A DNA stretch of 64,000 nucleotides from Caenimonas soli (GCF_013155545.1 NZ_JABJVV010000019.1:38111-102110), one strand, 5' to 3'. Numbered from the stretch's first letter, positions 7,248 to 16,842 are shown. Made by a program: numbers and translations. Notes: generated by a model from the letters alone, not told the origin.

Positions 7248-9302
7248 TCAGGGCCTGGATGCCGTGGCACTGGTGGTGTGGTTGCTGCCCGGTTGATAGG
7301 TAATCGGCCCGATGACGTTGGTCACGGTAAAGGTCGTACTGGCCTTGCGTTTGGAGATGTTGCCGCTGGTCACGCTGCATTGCCCGTTCGTGGTGGTGCA
7401 GGAAGAAGTCCCGCTGAAGCCATCGCTCCAGGTGCCGCTGATCGTCGCGGCCGGCTGGGACAACCCTTCGCCGGTGTAGTGCAGCGTGATGGTGATCGTT
7501 GCCTTCCACCCGTTCTTCACGGCAGTACTGCTCGGGGTCATGGTTTCCACATGCACCGCTGGATTGCCGGCAACGGTGGCGAGCGGACCGGTCGAAAGGT
7601 CCAGAAAGAAACTCCCGCCCTTGCCCAGGTTGCCGCTGTCGCTGGCCGGAAAAACCTGGATCGTGTAGTTCCCCGCCACGGTGGGCATCGCATGCAGTGT
7701 TTCCTGGCGACCCATGGCTCCGCATTCGTTGCCGGCCAGGCAAGTGCTTTCGGCCAGCACCACGCCGTTGGGGTCCATCAGTCTGGCTTCGAGGTCCGGG
7801 TCCCACTGTTCCCCGAAACAGATGCCTAAGAGGAACAGCGTGCACTTGACCTGTCCGTTGATGGTGACGGCCGCGCCGATGGGAACGCCGAGGTCGGCGG
7901 CGGCTATCGGGAAGCTGTGAGTCCAGAGGCCGTGATCCGCCACGCTCGCCGAAATGCGCTGGTAGGCCGGAAATATGGTCGGCTCGTAACTTGCCACGCC
8001 CTTGCTCTTCGCCACGAAGGCGTAGCCGTCGATCAATCCAGCGCCCCAGTCGTTGTCCTTGCCGGGGGGGCCGCGGTCCTGCGCTGTCGATTCCAGGTTC
8101 TGGCGCACCTGCGTGGGTGACATGGGCCCCGCCTGCAGCCCCAGGGCGATCGTGCCGGCGACGAAGGGTGTCGCCATCGAGGTGCCGCTGTACGTGACGT
8201 AGCCGTTGACGGTACCGGCTTTCGCGGCCGTGATGCTATGGCCGGGCGCGCAGATGTCGGGCTTGATGCGGCCGTCCAGTGTCGGTCCGCGGCTGGAAAA
8301 GGGCGTCAGATAGATGCCGTCCGAGTGGTTGGGCGAGCCCGGCGGCGCCGAGCGGTCGGCACATGCCCCGACAGTGATGGCTTGGGCCGCTGCGCCGGGG
8401 GCGCCCACCGTACCCGGCGCATCGCCGGAATTGCCGGCGGCAACCACGACGACGACGCCGCTGGCCACGGCCGCGTTGGCGGCCCGGCTCAGCGCGTCAT
8501 CGCCATCCGAGGCCGCCGCGGTGCCCAGGCTCATTGAAATGATGTGAACGCTTTGCGCCACGCACCATTCGATTCCGGCGATCACCTGGCTTTCCGAACC
8601 GGAGCCAGATGCATTCAGCACCTTGGCGGCATGGATGGCGACGCCCGGGGCCACGCCCCTGTAGCGGTCCGCGCCGGAGCCGCCCGTGCCGTCGCCGAAC
8701 GCGATCGATGCCACGTGGGTGCCGTGACCGTTGTCGTCATAGGCCTCCGTCGCGCCATTGACCGCGTCATAAAAGGGAATCGCGGCGACGGTGTTCAACT
8801 GCTCGTGATTGCGGTCCACACCGGTATCGACGATGCAGCCCCGGATGCCGGTGCCGCTGACGCCGAAGCTCGCCCGGGCGGTATCGATGCCAAAGTCGGG
8901 CCGGGCGGCATCCAGCTTGATCGATACGGGCGCATCCTCCTCGATTCGAAACACCCCCGCTCGCTGGGTCAGCGCCCGGATCTGGGCCGCGGTCATCGTG
9001 GCCGCAAAGCCGTTGATGATCTTGAACTCGCGGTGGAGTGTGAAAGGGCCCACCGCCTGGCGGGCGGTTGCCGCATTGCCGGGCCCGTCGTGGGTAACGA
9101 TGACCCGGAACAGGTCGCCCGGCCGGGCCGTCGCCAAGGATGCCTGCAAGCCGTCCGAAATGCGGTCGTTGTCGCGGTCGGCGAGGCGCCCAGGCCGGGC
9201 GGCACTGGGATCCGGCGGCGGTCGAGAAGAGTCGGGCAGCGTCGCTGCCGAGATGGCGCCAACAAACAACCACAGACCCCCCAGCACGGCGTAATTGCGC
9301 AT
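7248..9302 (-). CDS. Secreted S8 (subtilisin-like) serine peptidase
   Basis: 684 residues. The ATG at 9302 has AAGGAG seven bases upstream. A signal peptide covers residues 1-20. Residues about 63-125 resemble an I9-type propeptide. The catalytic triad is visible: D159 in I-V-D-T-G-V-D, H193 in N-G-H-G-T-H, S375 in S-G-T-S-M-A-T-P, with oxyanion N291 in A-A-G-N-S. The tail after residue 420 is a beta-rich region of about 260 residues, possibly with a pre-peptidase C-terminal domain (FFLDLSTGP) and an Ig-like segment, holding Cys pairs. Expected to be exported by Sec and to degrade proteins outside the cell. No operon partner. Confidence 0.92.
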   Translation of the reverse strand: MRNYAVLGGLWLFVGAISAATLPDSSRPPPDPSAARPGRLADRDNDRISDGLQASLATARPGDLFRVIVTHDGPGNAATARQAVGPFTLHREFKIINGFAATMTAAQIRALTQRAGVFRIEEDAPVSIKLDAARPDFGIDTARASFGVSGTGIRGCIVDTGVDRNHEQLNTVAAIPFYDAVNGATEAYDDNGHGTHVASIAFGDGTGGSGADRYRGVAPGVAIHAAKVLNASGSGSESQVIAGIEWCVAQSVHIISMSLGTAAASDGDDALSRAANAAVASGVVVVVAAGNSGDAPGTVGAPGAAAQAITVGACADRSAPPGSPNHSDGIYLTPFSSRGPTLDGRIKPDICAPGHSITAAKAGTVNGYVTYSGTSMATPFVAGTIALGLQAGPMSPTQVRQNLESTAQDRGPPGKDNDWGAGLIDGYAFVAKSKGVASYEPTIFPAYQRISASVADHGLWTHSFPIAAADLGVPIGAAVTINGQVKCTLFLLGICFGEQWDPDLEARLMDPNGVVLAESTCLAGNECGAMGRQETLHAMPTVAGNYTIQVFPASDSGNLGKGGSFFLDLSTGPLATVAGNPAVHVETMTPSSTAVKNGWKATITITLHYTGEGLSQPAATISGTWSDGFSGTSSCTTTNGQCSVTSGNISKRKASTTFTVTNVIGPITYQPGSNHTTSATASRP

Positions 9303-9406
9303 TTGGCATCTCCTTCTTCCCGGGACCGCGCCACTGCAGACAGGCACAAGCTATAGGCTGACCCATCCGCCGGTGCAATACATCCAACGGTGTACCTGAT
9401 CCATAG

Positions 9407-10477
9407 TCACATCCCGGCAGCAAGCCGAAACTCGGCCGGACTGGCCCCCGTCCACTGGCGGAACGCCCGAATGAAACTCTTCTCGTTGCGAAACCCCACC
9501 GCCGCCGCCACCTGTTTCACCGGCTTCCCGCTGCGGTAGAGCAATTCCTTCGCGCGTTCGCAGCGCACCTCGTCCTTCAACTCTTGCAGGCTCGCGCCTT
9601 CCTCCTTGAGCTGCCGGTGCAAAGTGCGTGCCGACATGTGCAGCAGCTCGGCAATACCCTCCGCGCTGTGCGTTTGCTCCGGATGCGCCGTCAGGGCCTG
9701 CCGCACCTGCTGCACCAGCAGCCGATCGCGCCGGTATTGCAGCACCGTGAGCGGCAGCGCGCGCTGCAGCATCTGCTTCAGCGCCTTCTCGTCGCGGCGC
9801 AGCGGCAGGGCCAGGTAGCGGGCATCGAAGCGAATCTCGGCGCGCGCGGCATCGAAGGTCGGCGGGCCGGGAAACATGAAGCGATACGCCTCGGCGTGCG
9901 GCGGCGCGGGAAAGGGGAAGCGCGCGGCCAGCAGTGGAATGCGCGAATCGATGTACCAGCTGGCCAGGCCGTGGATGTTGCGCAGCACGTGCACCAGGCA
10001 GAACTCGCGCGCCGCTTGCCCGTGGCGGCCCAGATCGGCACGTTCCTCGATGACGATGGCCGCGCCTGCAGCGCTTTCCAACAGCTCCAGGTGGATGTCC
10101 TGCGTCAGCAGTGCATGGTGCCGGCACCAGCGCTTCAGCGCGACGCCCAGGTCGGGCGAGGTCAGCGAGGCGCGTGCCAACATGCCGTAGCTGCCCCAGG
10201 GGAGTTTGCGGCTGAATGCGCCGAGGCCTTCGTCATCCAGCTCCTGCATGGCCGCGCCGGACAGAACCTCCATCTGATGCGCCGTGATACGGGCATCGAT
10301 TTGCTGTAGTTTAGATGGCGTGATCTGTGCCAGTCCCAGGGCGTCGGCCGGGTTCTGTCCCTGGCGCTGGTAGGCCGCCACCATAACTCGGGCAAAGGCC
10401 ATGGGTGTGGCGGCGGAAGGAGGGACCGCAGCTTGGCGGGAGGCGGCGCGTGGCATCCGCCAAGTCTGCAACACCAT
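9407..10477 (-). CDS. AraC-family regulator (arabinose-binding-like sensor domain)
   Basis: 356 residues from the ATG at 10477. Residues about 25-220 resemble the Arabinose_bd sensor of the OruR/ArgR-like AraC group. The last 100 residues carry the DNA-binding part: H-M-S-A-R-T-L-H-R-Q-L and GFRNEKSFIRAFRQWTG, then S-P-A-E-F-R. It is divergent from the carboxylase-beta gene that opens the branched acyl-CoA operon, 89 bases away. That placement suggests it controls the operon; this is an inference. Confidence 0.9.
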   Translation of the reverse strand: MVLQTWRMPRAASRQAAVPPSAATPMAFARVMVAAYQRQGQNPADALGLAQITPSKLQQIDARITAHQMEVLSGAAMQELDDEGLGAFSRKLPWGSYGMLARASLTSPDLGVALKRWCRHHALLTQDIHLELLESAAGAAIVIEERADLGRHGQAAREFCLVHVLRNIHGLASWYIDSRIPLLAARFPFPAPPHAEAYRFMFPGPPTFDAARAEIRFDARYLALPLRRDEKALKQMLQRALPLTVLQYRRDRLLVQQVRQALTAHPEQTHSAEGIAELLHMSARTLHRQLKEEGASLQELKDEVRCERAKELLYRSGKPVKQVAAAVGFRNEKSFIRAFRQWTGASPAEFRLAAGM

Positions 10478-10566
10478 GGCAGGATTTGCAACCTTGCTGG
10501 CGACGGATGAGGCAGCGCGAACAGGGCCGCCGCGCTACGATGCCCGGAACCACGCGAGAACACGAC

Positions 10567-12174
10567 ATGCCCGCTTTGGAGACACAACTCAATCCCCGGT
10601 CCGCCGACTTCCAGGCCAACGCCGCCGCCATGCGCGCCCTGGTGGAAGACCTGAACGCCCAGATCGCCAGGGCCGCCGCCGGCGGCGGCGATATTCCCCG
10701 GGCCCGCCATGTGGCGCGGGGCAAGCTGCTGCCGCGCGACCGGGTCCAGATGCTGCTGGACCCCGGCACGCCGTTCCTGGAACTGGCGCCGCTCGCCGCG
10801 CACGGCATGTACAACGGGGATGCGCCCTGCGCCGGGGTGATCGCCGGCATTGGCCGTGTCAGCGGCATCGATTGCGTGATCGTCTGCAACGACGCCACGG
10901 TGAAAGGCGGCACCTACTACCCGATGACGGTGAAAAAGCACCTGCGGGCGCAGGAAGTGGCGCAGCAGAACCGCCTGCCCTGCATCTACCTGGTCGATTC
11001 GGGCGGCGCCAACCTGCCCAATCAGGACGAGGTGTTTCCCGATCGCGACCATTTCGGCCGTATCTTCTACAACCAGGCCAACCTCAGCGCGCAGGGCATC
11101 GCCCAGATCGCGGTGGTGATGGGTTCCTGCACGGCCGGCGGTGCCTATGTGCCGGCCATGAGCGACGAAACCATCATCGTCAAGAACCAGGGCACGATTT
11201 TCCTGGGCGGCCCGCCGTTGGTGAAGGCCGCGACCGGCGAAGTGGTGACCGCCGAGGACCTGGGCGGCGGCGACGTGCACACGCGCCTGTCGGGCGTCGC
11301 CGACCACCTGGCGCAAAACGACATGCATGCATTGGCGCTGGCGCGGCAGGCCGTGGCCACGCTGAACCGGGGCAAGGATGTGGCGGTGGAATTGCGCGAG
11401 CCCCGGCCGCCCAAGTTCGACACCAAGGAGCTGTACGGCGTGGTGCCGATCGACGTGCGCAAGCCGTACGACGTGCGCGAGATCATCGCCCGCATCGTCG
11501 ACGGCTCCGAGTTCCACGAGTTCAAGCAGCGCTTCGGCATCACCCTCATCTGCGGCTTCGCCCATATCGAAGGCATGCCGGTGGGCATCATCGCCAACAA
11601 CGGCATCCTGTTCAGCGAATCGGCGCAGAAGGGCGCGCACTTCATCGAGTTGTGCTGCCAGCGCAAGGTGCCGCTCATCTTCCTGCAGAACATCACCGGC
11701 TTCATGGTCGGCCGCAAGTACGAGAGCGAAGGCATCGCCCGCCATGGCGCCAAGATGGTGACGGCGGTGGCCACGGCCAGCGTGCCGAAGTTCACCGTGA
11801 TCATCGGCGGCAGCTACGGCGCGGGCAACTACGGCATGTGTGGCCGCGCCTATTCGCCGCGCTTCCTCTGGATGTGGCCCAACGCCCGCATCTGCGTCAT
11901 GGGCGGCGAGCAGGCTTCGTCAGTGCTGGCCACCGTGCGGCGCGATGCGATCGAGGCCAAGGGCGGCAGCTGGAGCACGGAGGAGGAAGCCGCTTTCAAG
12001 CAGCCGCTGCTCGACCAGTTCGCCGAGCAGTCGCATCCCTATTTTTCCAGCGCGCGGCTGTGGGACGACGGCGTGATCGATCCCGCCGACACGCGCCGGG
12101 TGCTGGCGCTGGGCCTGTCGGCCTCGCTCAACGCGCCCATCCCCGAGCCGAAGTTCGGCGTCTTCCGCATGTAA
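10567..12174 (+). CDS. liuB: Methylcrotonoyl-CoA carboxylase beta subunit (carboxyltransferase)
   Basis: 535 residues, the usual length of methylcrotonyl-CoA carboxylase beta. The ATG at 10567 gives an N-terminus aligned with family members. Carboxyltransferase signatures are present: VDSGGANLPNQDEVFPD, MGSCTAGGAYVPAMSDE, and GGSYGAGNYGMCGRAY. The enzyme moves CO2 from biotin on the alpha subunit (14842-16830) to 3-methylcrotonyl-CoA in leucine breakdown. The geranyl-CoA carboxylase beta (AtuC) is a close relative and cannot be ruled out by eye. The HMG-CoA lyase in the same operon favours the leucine role. First gene of the operon. Confidence 0.9.
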   Translation: MPALETQLNPRSADFQANAAAMRALVEDLNAQIARAAAGGGDIPRARHVARGKLLPRDRVQMLLDPGTPFLELAPLAAHGMYNGDAPCAGVIAGIGRVSGIDCVIVCNDATVKGGTYYPMTVKKHLRAQEVAQQNRLPCIYLVDSGGANLPNQDEVFPDRDHFGRIFYNQANLSAQGIAQIAVVMGSCTAGGAYVPAMSDETIIVKNQGTIFLGGPPLVKAATGEVVTAEDLGGGDVHTRLSGVADHLAQNDMHALALARQAVATLNRGKDVAVELREPRPPKFDTKELYGVVPIDVRKPYDVREIIARIVDGSEFHEFKQRFGITLICGFAHIEGMPVGIIANNGILFSESAQKGAHFIELCCQRKVPLIFLQNITGFMVGRKYESEGIARHGAKMVTAVATASVPKFTVIIGGSYGAGNYGMCGRAYSPRFLWMWPNARICVMGGEQASSVLATVRRDAIEAKGGSWSTEEEAAFKQPLLDQFAEQSHPYFSSARLWDDGVIDPADTRRVLALGLSASLNAPIPEPKFGVFRM

Positions 12175-12178
12175 ACAT

Positions 12179-12220
12179 GGGCCCCCACGTTCACATTCGT
12201 TCTCTGCCCCCCGAGGGGGC
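12179..12220. repeat. Palindromic intergenic repeat, copy 1
   Basis: A GC-rich element between the carboxylase-beta stop and the acyl-CoA dehydrogenase start. It runs from GCCCCCACG to the palindrome CTGCCCCCCGAGGGGGC. The same order of motifs occurs in reverse orientation at 18711-18760. It looks like a dispersed REP-like element. A stem of GCCCCC with GGGGGC could form in the mRNA. Confidence 0.7.
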
Positions 12221-12259
12221 GCATGCCTCCCTAGAGGCGGCTCGTCGGGAGGCATGATC

Positions 12260-13399
12260 ATGTCCAATACTTCCATTTACGACAACCCCGACCACGAGCT
12301 GCTGCGCGACCAGGTCGCGAAGTTCATCGCCAAGGAAGTCGAGCCGCACGCCGCTGTCTGGGAAGAGCAGGGCTTCGTTCCGCGCGAGGTGCTGCGCCGC
12401 ATGGGCCAGGCCGGCCTGTTCGGGTTGATGTACGAGGGCGCGTATGGCGGCGCGGAGGCCGACGCGCTCACCAACCTGGTGTTCGCAGAGGCCCTGTCGC
12501 AATCCACCTTCGCCGGTTTCATCATCACCGTGCTGGTCCACACCGACATGGCCAGCCCGCACCTGCATCACGCGGGCAATGCGGCGCAGAAGGAGAAGTA
12601 CCTGCGCCGCGTGATTGCCGGCGAGCTGATCACGGCGGTGGGCATCACCGAGCCGGGCGCGGGTTCCGACGTGGCGGGCATCCGCACGACGGCCAAGCGC
12701 GAAGGGAATGAATGGGTGCTCAACGGCACCAAGATGTTCATCACCAACGGCGTCCACGCCGACCTGTATTTCATCGCCGCCAAGACCGGCACCGGCAAGC
12801 GCGACATGTCCATGTTTATCGTGGAAAAGGGCACGCCGGGCTTTTCCGTGGGGCGGGCGCTCAAGAAGACCGGCTGGCTGTCGTCGGATACCGCCGAGCT
12901 GATTCTCGACAACGTGCGCATCCCCGCCGGCAATCTGCTGGGCGAAGAGGGCCGGGGCTTCTATTCGGTGATGAAGAACTTCCAGACCGAGCGCATAGCG
13001 CTGGCTGCCATGGCCGTGGGCCACTGCCAGCAGGCGCTCAAGCTCACGCTGGACTATGTGCGGCAGCGCCAGGCCTTCGGCGAGGTGCTGTGGAGCCAGC
13101 AGACCATCCGCCAGCGCCTGTCGATGCTGGACGCCAAGACCCGTGCCGCGCGACAATTCATGTATCACTGTGCCTGGCGCGTCACGCAGGGCCACGACAT
13201 CGTGCAGGATGTGTCGATGCTGAAGGCGCTCACCGGCGAGCTCGTCAATGAAGTGGTCCAGACCTGCCAGCAGTTCCACGGCGGCATGGGCTACATCCGC
13301 GAGACCGCTATAGAACGGCTCTGGCGCGATGCCCGGGTGCTGGCCATCGGCGGCGGCGCCACCGAAGTGATGCTGGAAGAAGTAGCCAAGCGCTACTGA
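12260..13399 (+). CDS. Acyl-CoA dehydrogenase
   Basis: 379 residues. The ATG at 12260 sits seven bases after GGAGG; the ATG at 12254 is too close to that site. FAD and substrate motifs: ITEPGAGSDV, W-V-L-N-G-T-K, FHGGMGYIRETAIERLWRDARV. The canonical catalytic Glu place near the C-terminus reads G-G-G-A-T-E, without Glu. Glu244 in Q-T-E-R-I instead fits the position used by isovaleryl-CoA and long-chain acyl-CoA dehydrogenases. It therefore likely oxidises a branched or longer acyl-CoA. Overall similarity looks closer to the long-chain/citronellyl type than to classic isovaleryl-CoA dehydrogenase. Second gene of the operon. Confidence 0.88.
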   Translation: MSNTSIYDNPDHELLRDQVAKFIAKEVEPHAAVWEEQGFVPREVLRRMGQAGLFGLMYEGAYGGAEADALTNLVFAEALSQSTFAGFIITVLVHTDMASPHLHHAGNAAQKEKYLRRVIAGELITAVGITEPGAGSDVAGIRTTAKREGNEWVLNGTKMFITNGVHADLYFIAAKTGTGKRDMSMFIVEKGTPGFSVGRALKKTGWLSSDTAELILDNVRIPAGNLLGEEGRGFYSVMKNFQTERIALAAMAVGHCQQALKLTLDYVRQRQAFGEVLWSQQTIRQRLSMLDAKTRAARQFMYHCAWRVTQGHDIVQDVSMLKALTGELVNEVVQTCQQFHGGMGYIRETAIERLWRDARVLAIGGGATEVMLEEVAKRY

Positions 13400-13409
13400 A
13401 GGGATTTCC

Positions 13410-14189
13410 ATGAAACACCTTGAACTGCGTTTCGAATCCGGGGTGGCGACCGTCACGCTCAATCGCCCGGAAGTGCGCAACGCATTCAGCGACGAGGTCA
13501 TCACCGAGTTGACTGCAGTCTTCCTGGAACTGGCGGAGCGCGAAGAGGTTCGTTGCATCGTGCTGGCCGCCAACGGCACGGCATTCTGCGCCGGGGCCGA
13601 CCTGAACTGGATGAAGCGCATGGCGGACTACGACCGTGCCGAGAACCTGGCCGACGCCGAAGCCTTGGCCCGGATGATGCGCGTCATCTACGAATGTCCC
13701 AAGCCCACCATCGCCCGCATCCAGGGCGACGTGTACGCGGGCGGCACCGGCCTGGTCGCGGCCTGCGACGTCGCGGTGTCGGTGGACACCGCCCAGTACT
13801 GCCTGAGCGAGGTGCGGCTGGGGCTGATCCCGGCGACCATCAGCCCCTACGTGATCCGCGCCATGGGTCCGCGCGCCGCCCATCGTTACTTCCTTACCGC
13901 CGAGCCCTTCGGCGCGGCCGAGGCCTTGCGCATCGGATTCGTGCACGAGGTGGTGGGGGCGCAGGAGCTCGATGCGAAGGTGGCCGCCATCGCGCAGACG
14001 CTGGTGAGGAACGGCCCCGCGGCGGTGAAGGCCTGCAAGCAGCTGCTGCACGACGTGGCGGGCCGGAAGATATCAACGGCGCTGATCACCATGACCGTGG
14101 AAGGCATCGCCGACATCCGCGTCAGCGACGAGGGCCGCGAAGGCGTGCAGTCGTTCCTGGAGAAACGCAAGCCCTCGTGGCTGCTCTAG
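13410..14189 (+). CDS. liuC: Enoyl-CoA hydratase family, probably methylglutaconyl-CoA hydratase
   Basis: 259 residues, a normal crotonase length. The ATG follows a GAAGGGA site ten bases after the previous stop. Crotonase motifs: L-N-R-P-E-V-R-N-A-F, FCAGADLNWMKRM (oxyanion region) and GDVYAGGTGLVAACDVAV, then SEVRLGLIPATISPYV. Position between carboxylase subunits supports hydration of 3-methylglutaconyl-CoA to HMG-CoA, the step before HMG-CoA lyase. Confidence 0.88.
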   Translation: MKHLELRFESGVATVTLNRPEVRNAFSDEVITELTAVFLELAEREEVRCIVLAANGTAFCAGADLNWMKRMADYDRAENLADAEALARMMRVIYECPKPTIARIQGDVYAGGTGLVAACDVAVSVDTAQYCLSEVRLGLIPATISPYVIRAMGPRAAHRYFLTAEPFGAAEALRIGFVHEVVGAQELDAKVAAIAQTLVRNGPAAVKACKQLLHDVAGRKISTALITMTVEGIADIRVSDEGREGVQSFLEKRKPSWLL

Positions 14190-14198
14190 GCCTGCAAC

Positions 14199-14834
14199 AT
14201 GGACGCCTTGCGCAATCTCGTCGACGCACCCCAGGTGCTGGCGCTGGCGGCTGCGCTCGGATGGGCCAGCGGCATCCGGTTGTACGCGGCGGTGCTGCTG
14301 GCCGGCGCGGCCGGCTACATGGGCTACATCGATTTGCCGCACGGCTTGAAGGTGCTGCAGCACCCGGCCGTGCTGGCGGCCAGCGGCTTCATGTGCTTCG
14401 TCGAATTCTTTGCCGACAAGATCCCGTTGCTGGACTCGCTGTGGGACACGGTTCATACGGTGATCCGCATCCCGGCGGGCGCGGCGCTGGCCGCTGCCGC
14501 CTTCGGCGCGGACAGTCAGGCGATGGCCTGGATGGCTGCGCTGCTGGGGGGCGGTTTGGCGGCCGCCAGCCACACCGCCAAGATGACCACGCGAGCGGCC
14601 GTGAACACCTCGCCCGAACCATTCTCCAATGTCGCGGTGTCGCTTTTCGAAGATGGGTTCGTCATCTTCATGCTGTGGCTGTCCGCCACGCACCCGGTGA
14701 TCTTCGCCGTCGCCCTGGTCCTGACCCTGATCCTGGCCGTGGTGCTGATGGTGATGCTGATCAAGTTCCTGCGTGTCGTATTCCGCCGAGTGAACGATTT
14801 TTTCGCGGGCAAGCGCTCGCCCCAAGGAAGTTAG
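14199..14834 (+). CDS. DUF4126 integral membrane protein
   Basis: 211 residues starting at the ATG at 14199, nine bases after the hydratase stop. Several hydrophobic segments (about residues 10-45, 55-75, 90-125 and 150-190) indicate four or more membrane passes. The G-W-A-S-G-I-R-L-Y-A motif and the A-S-H-T-A-K stretch are characteristic of DUF4126. Function unknown. It is locked between the hydratase and the biotin carboxylase, so it is co-transcribed with them; a link to substrate entry or product exit is only a guess. Confidence 0.85.
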   Translation: MDALRNLVDAPQVLALAAALGWASGIRLYAAVLLAGAAGYMGYIDLPHGLKVLQHPAVLAASGFMCFVEFFADKIPLLDSLWDTVHTVIRIPAGAALAAAAFGADSQAMAWMAALLGGGLAAASHTAKMTTRAAVNTSPEPFSNVAVSLFEDGFVIFMLWLSATHPVIFAVALVLTLILAVVLMVMLIKFLRVVFRRVNDFFAGKRSPQGS

Positions 14835-14841
14835 GACCCCA

Positions 14842-16830
14842 ATGTTCAGAAAAATACTGATCGCGAACCGCGGCGAGATTGCCTGCCGCGTTGCCGCCAC
14901 GGCCAGGCGCATGGGCGTGAAGACCGTTGCCGTGTATTCCGACGCCGACGCCCACGCCAAGCATGTGACGGTCTGCGACGAGGCGGTCCACATAGGCGGC
15001 AGCGCACCCAAGGAAAGCTACCTGCGCTGGGATCGCATCATCGAGGCGGCCAAAGCCACCGGCGCCCAGGCGGTGCACCCGGGTTACGGCTTCCTGAGCG
15101 AGAACGAAGAGTTTGCGCAGGCCTGCGCCGATGCCGGTCTGGTGTTCATCGGGCCGCCGCCCTCGGCCATCCAGGCCATGGGCCTGAAGGCCGAGTCCAA
15201 GCAGCTGATGGAGAAGGCCGGCGTGCCGCTGGTTCCGGGCTATCACGCAGCCAACCAGGATGCGGCCCTGCTGAAGAAAGAGGCTGGCCGTATCGGCTAC
15301 CCGGTGCTGATCAAGGCCAGCGCGGGCGGCGGCGGTAAGGGCATGCGGGCCGTGGACAAGGCCGAAGACTTCGAGGCCGCGCTGGCTTCGTGCAAGCGCG
15401 AGGCGATCAACAGTTTCGGTGACGACGCGGTGCTGATCGAGAAATACGTGCAGCGCCCGCGCCATATCGAGATCCAGGTCTTCGGCGACAGCCAGGGCAA
15501 CTACGTTTACCTGTTCGAGCGCGATTGCTCGGTGCAGCGGCGCCACCAGAAAGTCCTGGAAGAGGCGCCTGCGCCGGGCATGACGGAGGCCTTGCGCAGG
15601 CAGATGGGCGAGGCCGCGGTGGCGGCGGCGCGGGCCGTCAAGTACGTGGGCGCCGGTACGGTGGAGTTCATCGTCGAGCAGCGCGAAGGCGGCGAGATGA
15701 ACTTCTTCTTCATGGAGATGAACACCCGGCTGCAGGTGGAGCATCCCGTGACCGAGGCCATCACCGGGCAGGACCTGGTGGAGTGGCAGCTGCGCGTGGC
15801 TTTCGGTGAATCGCTGCCCCTGAAGCAGGAGCAACTGCGCATCCACGGCCATGCCATCGAGGCGCGGATTTGCGCCGAGAACCCCGACAACAACTTCCTG
15901 CCGGCCACGGGCCACCTGCTGGTCTATCGCAAGCCGGCGTGCACAGCATTCGAAAGAGGCTTGACCCGCATCGACGACGGCGTGCGCGAAGGCGATGCCA
16001 TCTCGCCTTTCTACGACTCCATGATCGCCAAGCTCATCGTGCATGGCGACACGCGCGAGCAGGCGCTGGCCCACTTGGACGAGGCGCTGGCGCAGACCCA
16101 CATCGTGGGCCTGGCGACCAACGTGCAGTTCCTGCGCCACGTCGTGCGCAGCCGCTCGTTCGCCGAGGCCGATCTGGACACCGCATTGATCCAGCGCGAG
16201 CAGGCGGTGCTGTTCAACCAGGAGACGCTGGGATTGCCGCTGGCCGCGGCCGCCGCCATCGCCCAGGCCCTGGTGCAGGAAAAGACCCTCGAAGGTGCCG
16301 ACCCGTTCAGCCGCCGTGACGGCTGGCGTTCGCATGGTCCGGCGGTGCGGCAGTTCCAGTTCGAGTTCCACGGTGAGCCCGCCAAGGCCGCGCTCACCTA
16401 TCTGCATGACGGCGCGCTCAGCCTGACGGTGGGCAACGTTTCCGGCGCGTTGGCGTTCTCGGAGACGCCCCAGGGGCTGGATATCCATTTCGCCGGCCAG
16501 CGCCTGCTGGCGGCGGTCTATGCCCATGGCGAATCCGATCACGTCTTCAGCGAACGCGGCGCGACGCAGATCATGAATATCGACCTGCTGGCCCATGCCG
16601 GCGAAGCCGCTGCGGAAACCGGCCGGCTCACGGCGCCCATGCCCGGCAAGGTGGTCTCGTTCGCCGTCAAGGCCGGCGACCAAGTCAGCAAGGGCCAGGC
16701 GCTGGCCGTGCTGGAGGCGATGAAGATGGAGCACACCATCGCAGCACCGGCCGACGGGGTCGTCGCCGAGCTCATGTACGCCCCCGGGGACCAGGTTGCG
16801 GAAGGGGCCGAACTCCTGAAGATCGAATAG
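14842..16830 (+). CDS. liuD: Methylcrotonoyl-CoA carboxylase alpha subunit (biotin carboxylase and carrier)
   Basis: 662 residues. Domains: biotin carboxylase N-lobe (I-A-N-R-G-E-I-A-C-R, residues 7-16), ATP-grasp (ASAGGGGKGMR; F-M-E-M-N-T-R-L-Q-V-E-H), biotin carboxylase C-lobe (about 330-440), linker, then a biotinyl domain with E-A-M-K-M-E-H, the biotin-bearing Lys at about 628. This is the layout and length of acyl-CoA carboxylase alpha subunits. It pairs with the beta subunit at the start of the operon. Start at ATG 14842, seven bases after the DUF4126 stop. Confidence 0.93.
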   Translation: MFRKILIANRGEIACRVAATARRMGVKTVAVYSDADAHAKHVTVCDEAVHIGGSAPKESYLRWDRIIEAAKATGAQAVHPGYGFLSENEEFAQACADAGLVFIGPPPSAIQAMGLKAESKQLMEKAGVPLVPGYHAANQDAALLKKEAGRIGYPVLIKASAGGGGKGMRAVDKAEDFEAALASCKREAINSFGDDAVLIEKYVQRPRHIEIQVFGDSQGNYVYLFERDCSVQRRHQKVLEEAPAPGMTEALRRQMGEAAVAAARAVKYVGAGTVEFIVEQREGGEMNFFFMEMNTRLQVEHPVTEAITGQDLVEWQLRVAFGESLPLKQEQLRIHGHAIEARICAENPDNNFLPATGHLLVYRKPACTAFERGLTRIDDGVREGDAISPFYDSMIAKLIVHGDTREQALAHLDEALAQTHIVGLATNVQFLRHVVRSRSFAEADLDTALIQREQAVLFNQETLGLPLAAAAAIAQALVQEKTLEGADPFSRRDGWRSHGPAVRQFQFEFHGEPAKAALTYLHDGALSLTVGNVSGALAFSETPQGLDIHFAGQRLLAAVYAHGESDHVFSERGATQIMNIDLLAHAGEAAAETGRLTAPMPGKVVSFAVKAGDQVSKGQALAVLEAMKMEHTIAAPADGVVAELMYAPGDQVAEGAELLKIE

Positions 16831-16842
16831 CAAAATACACCC

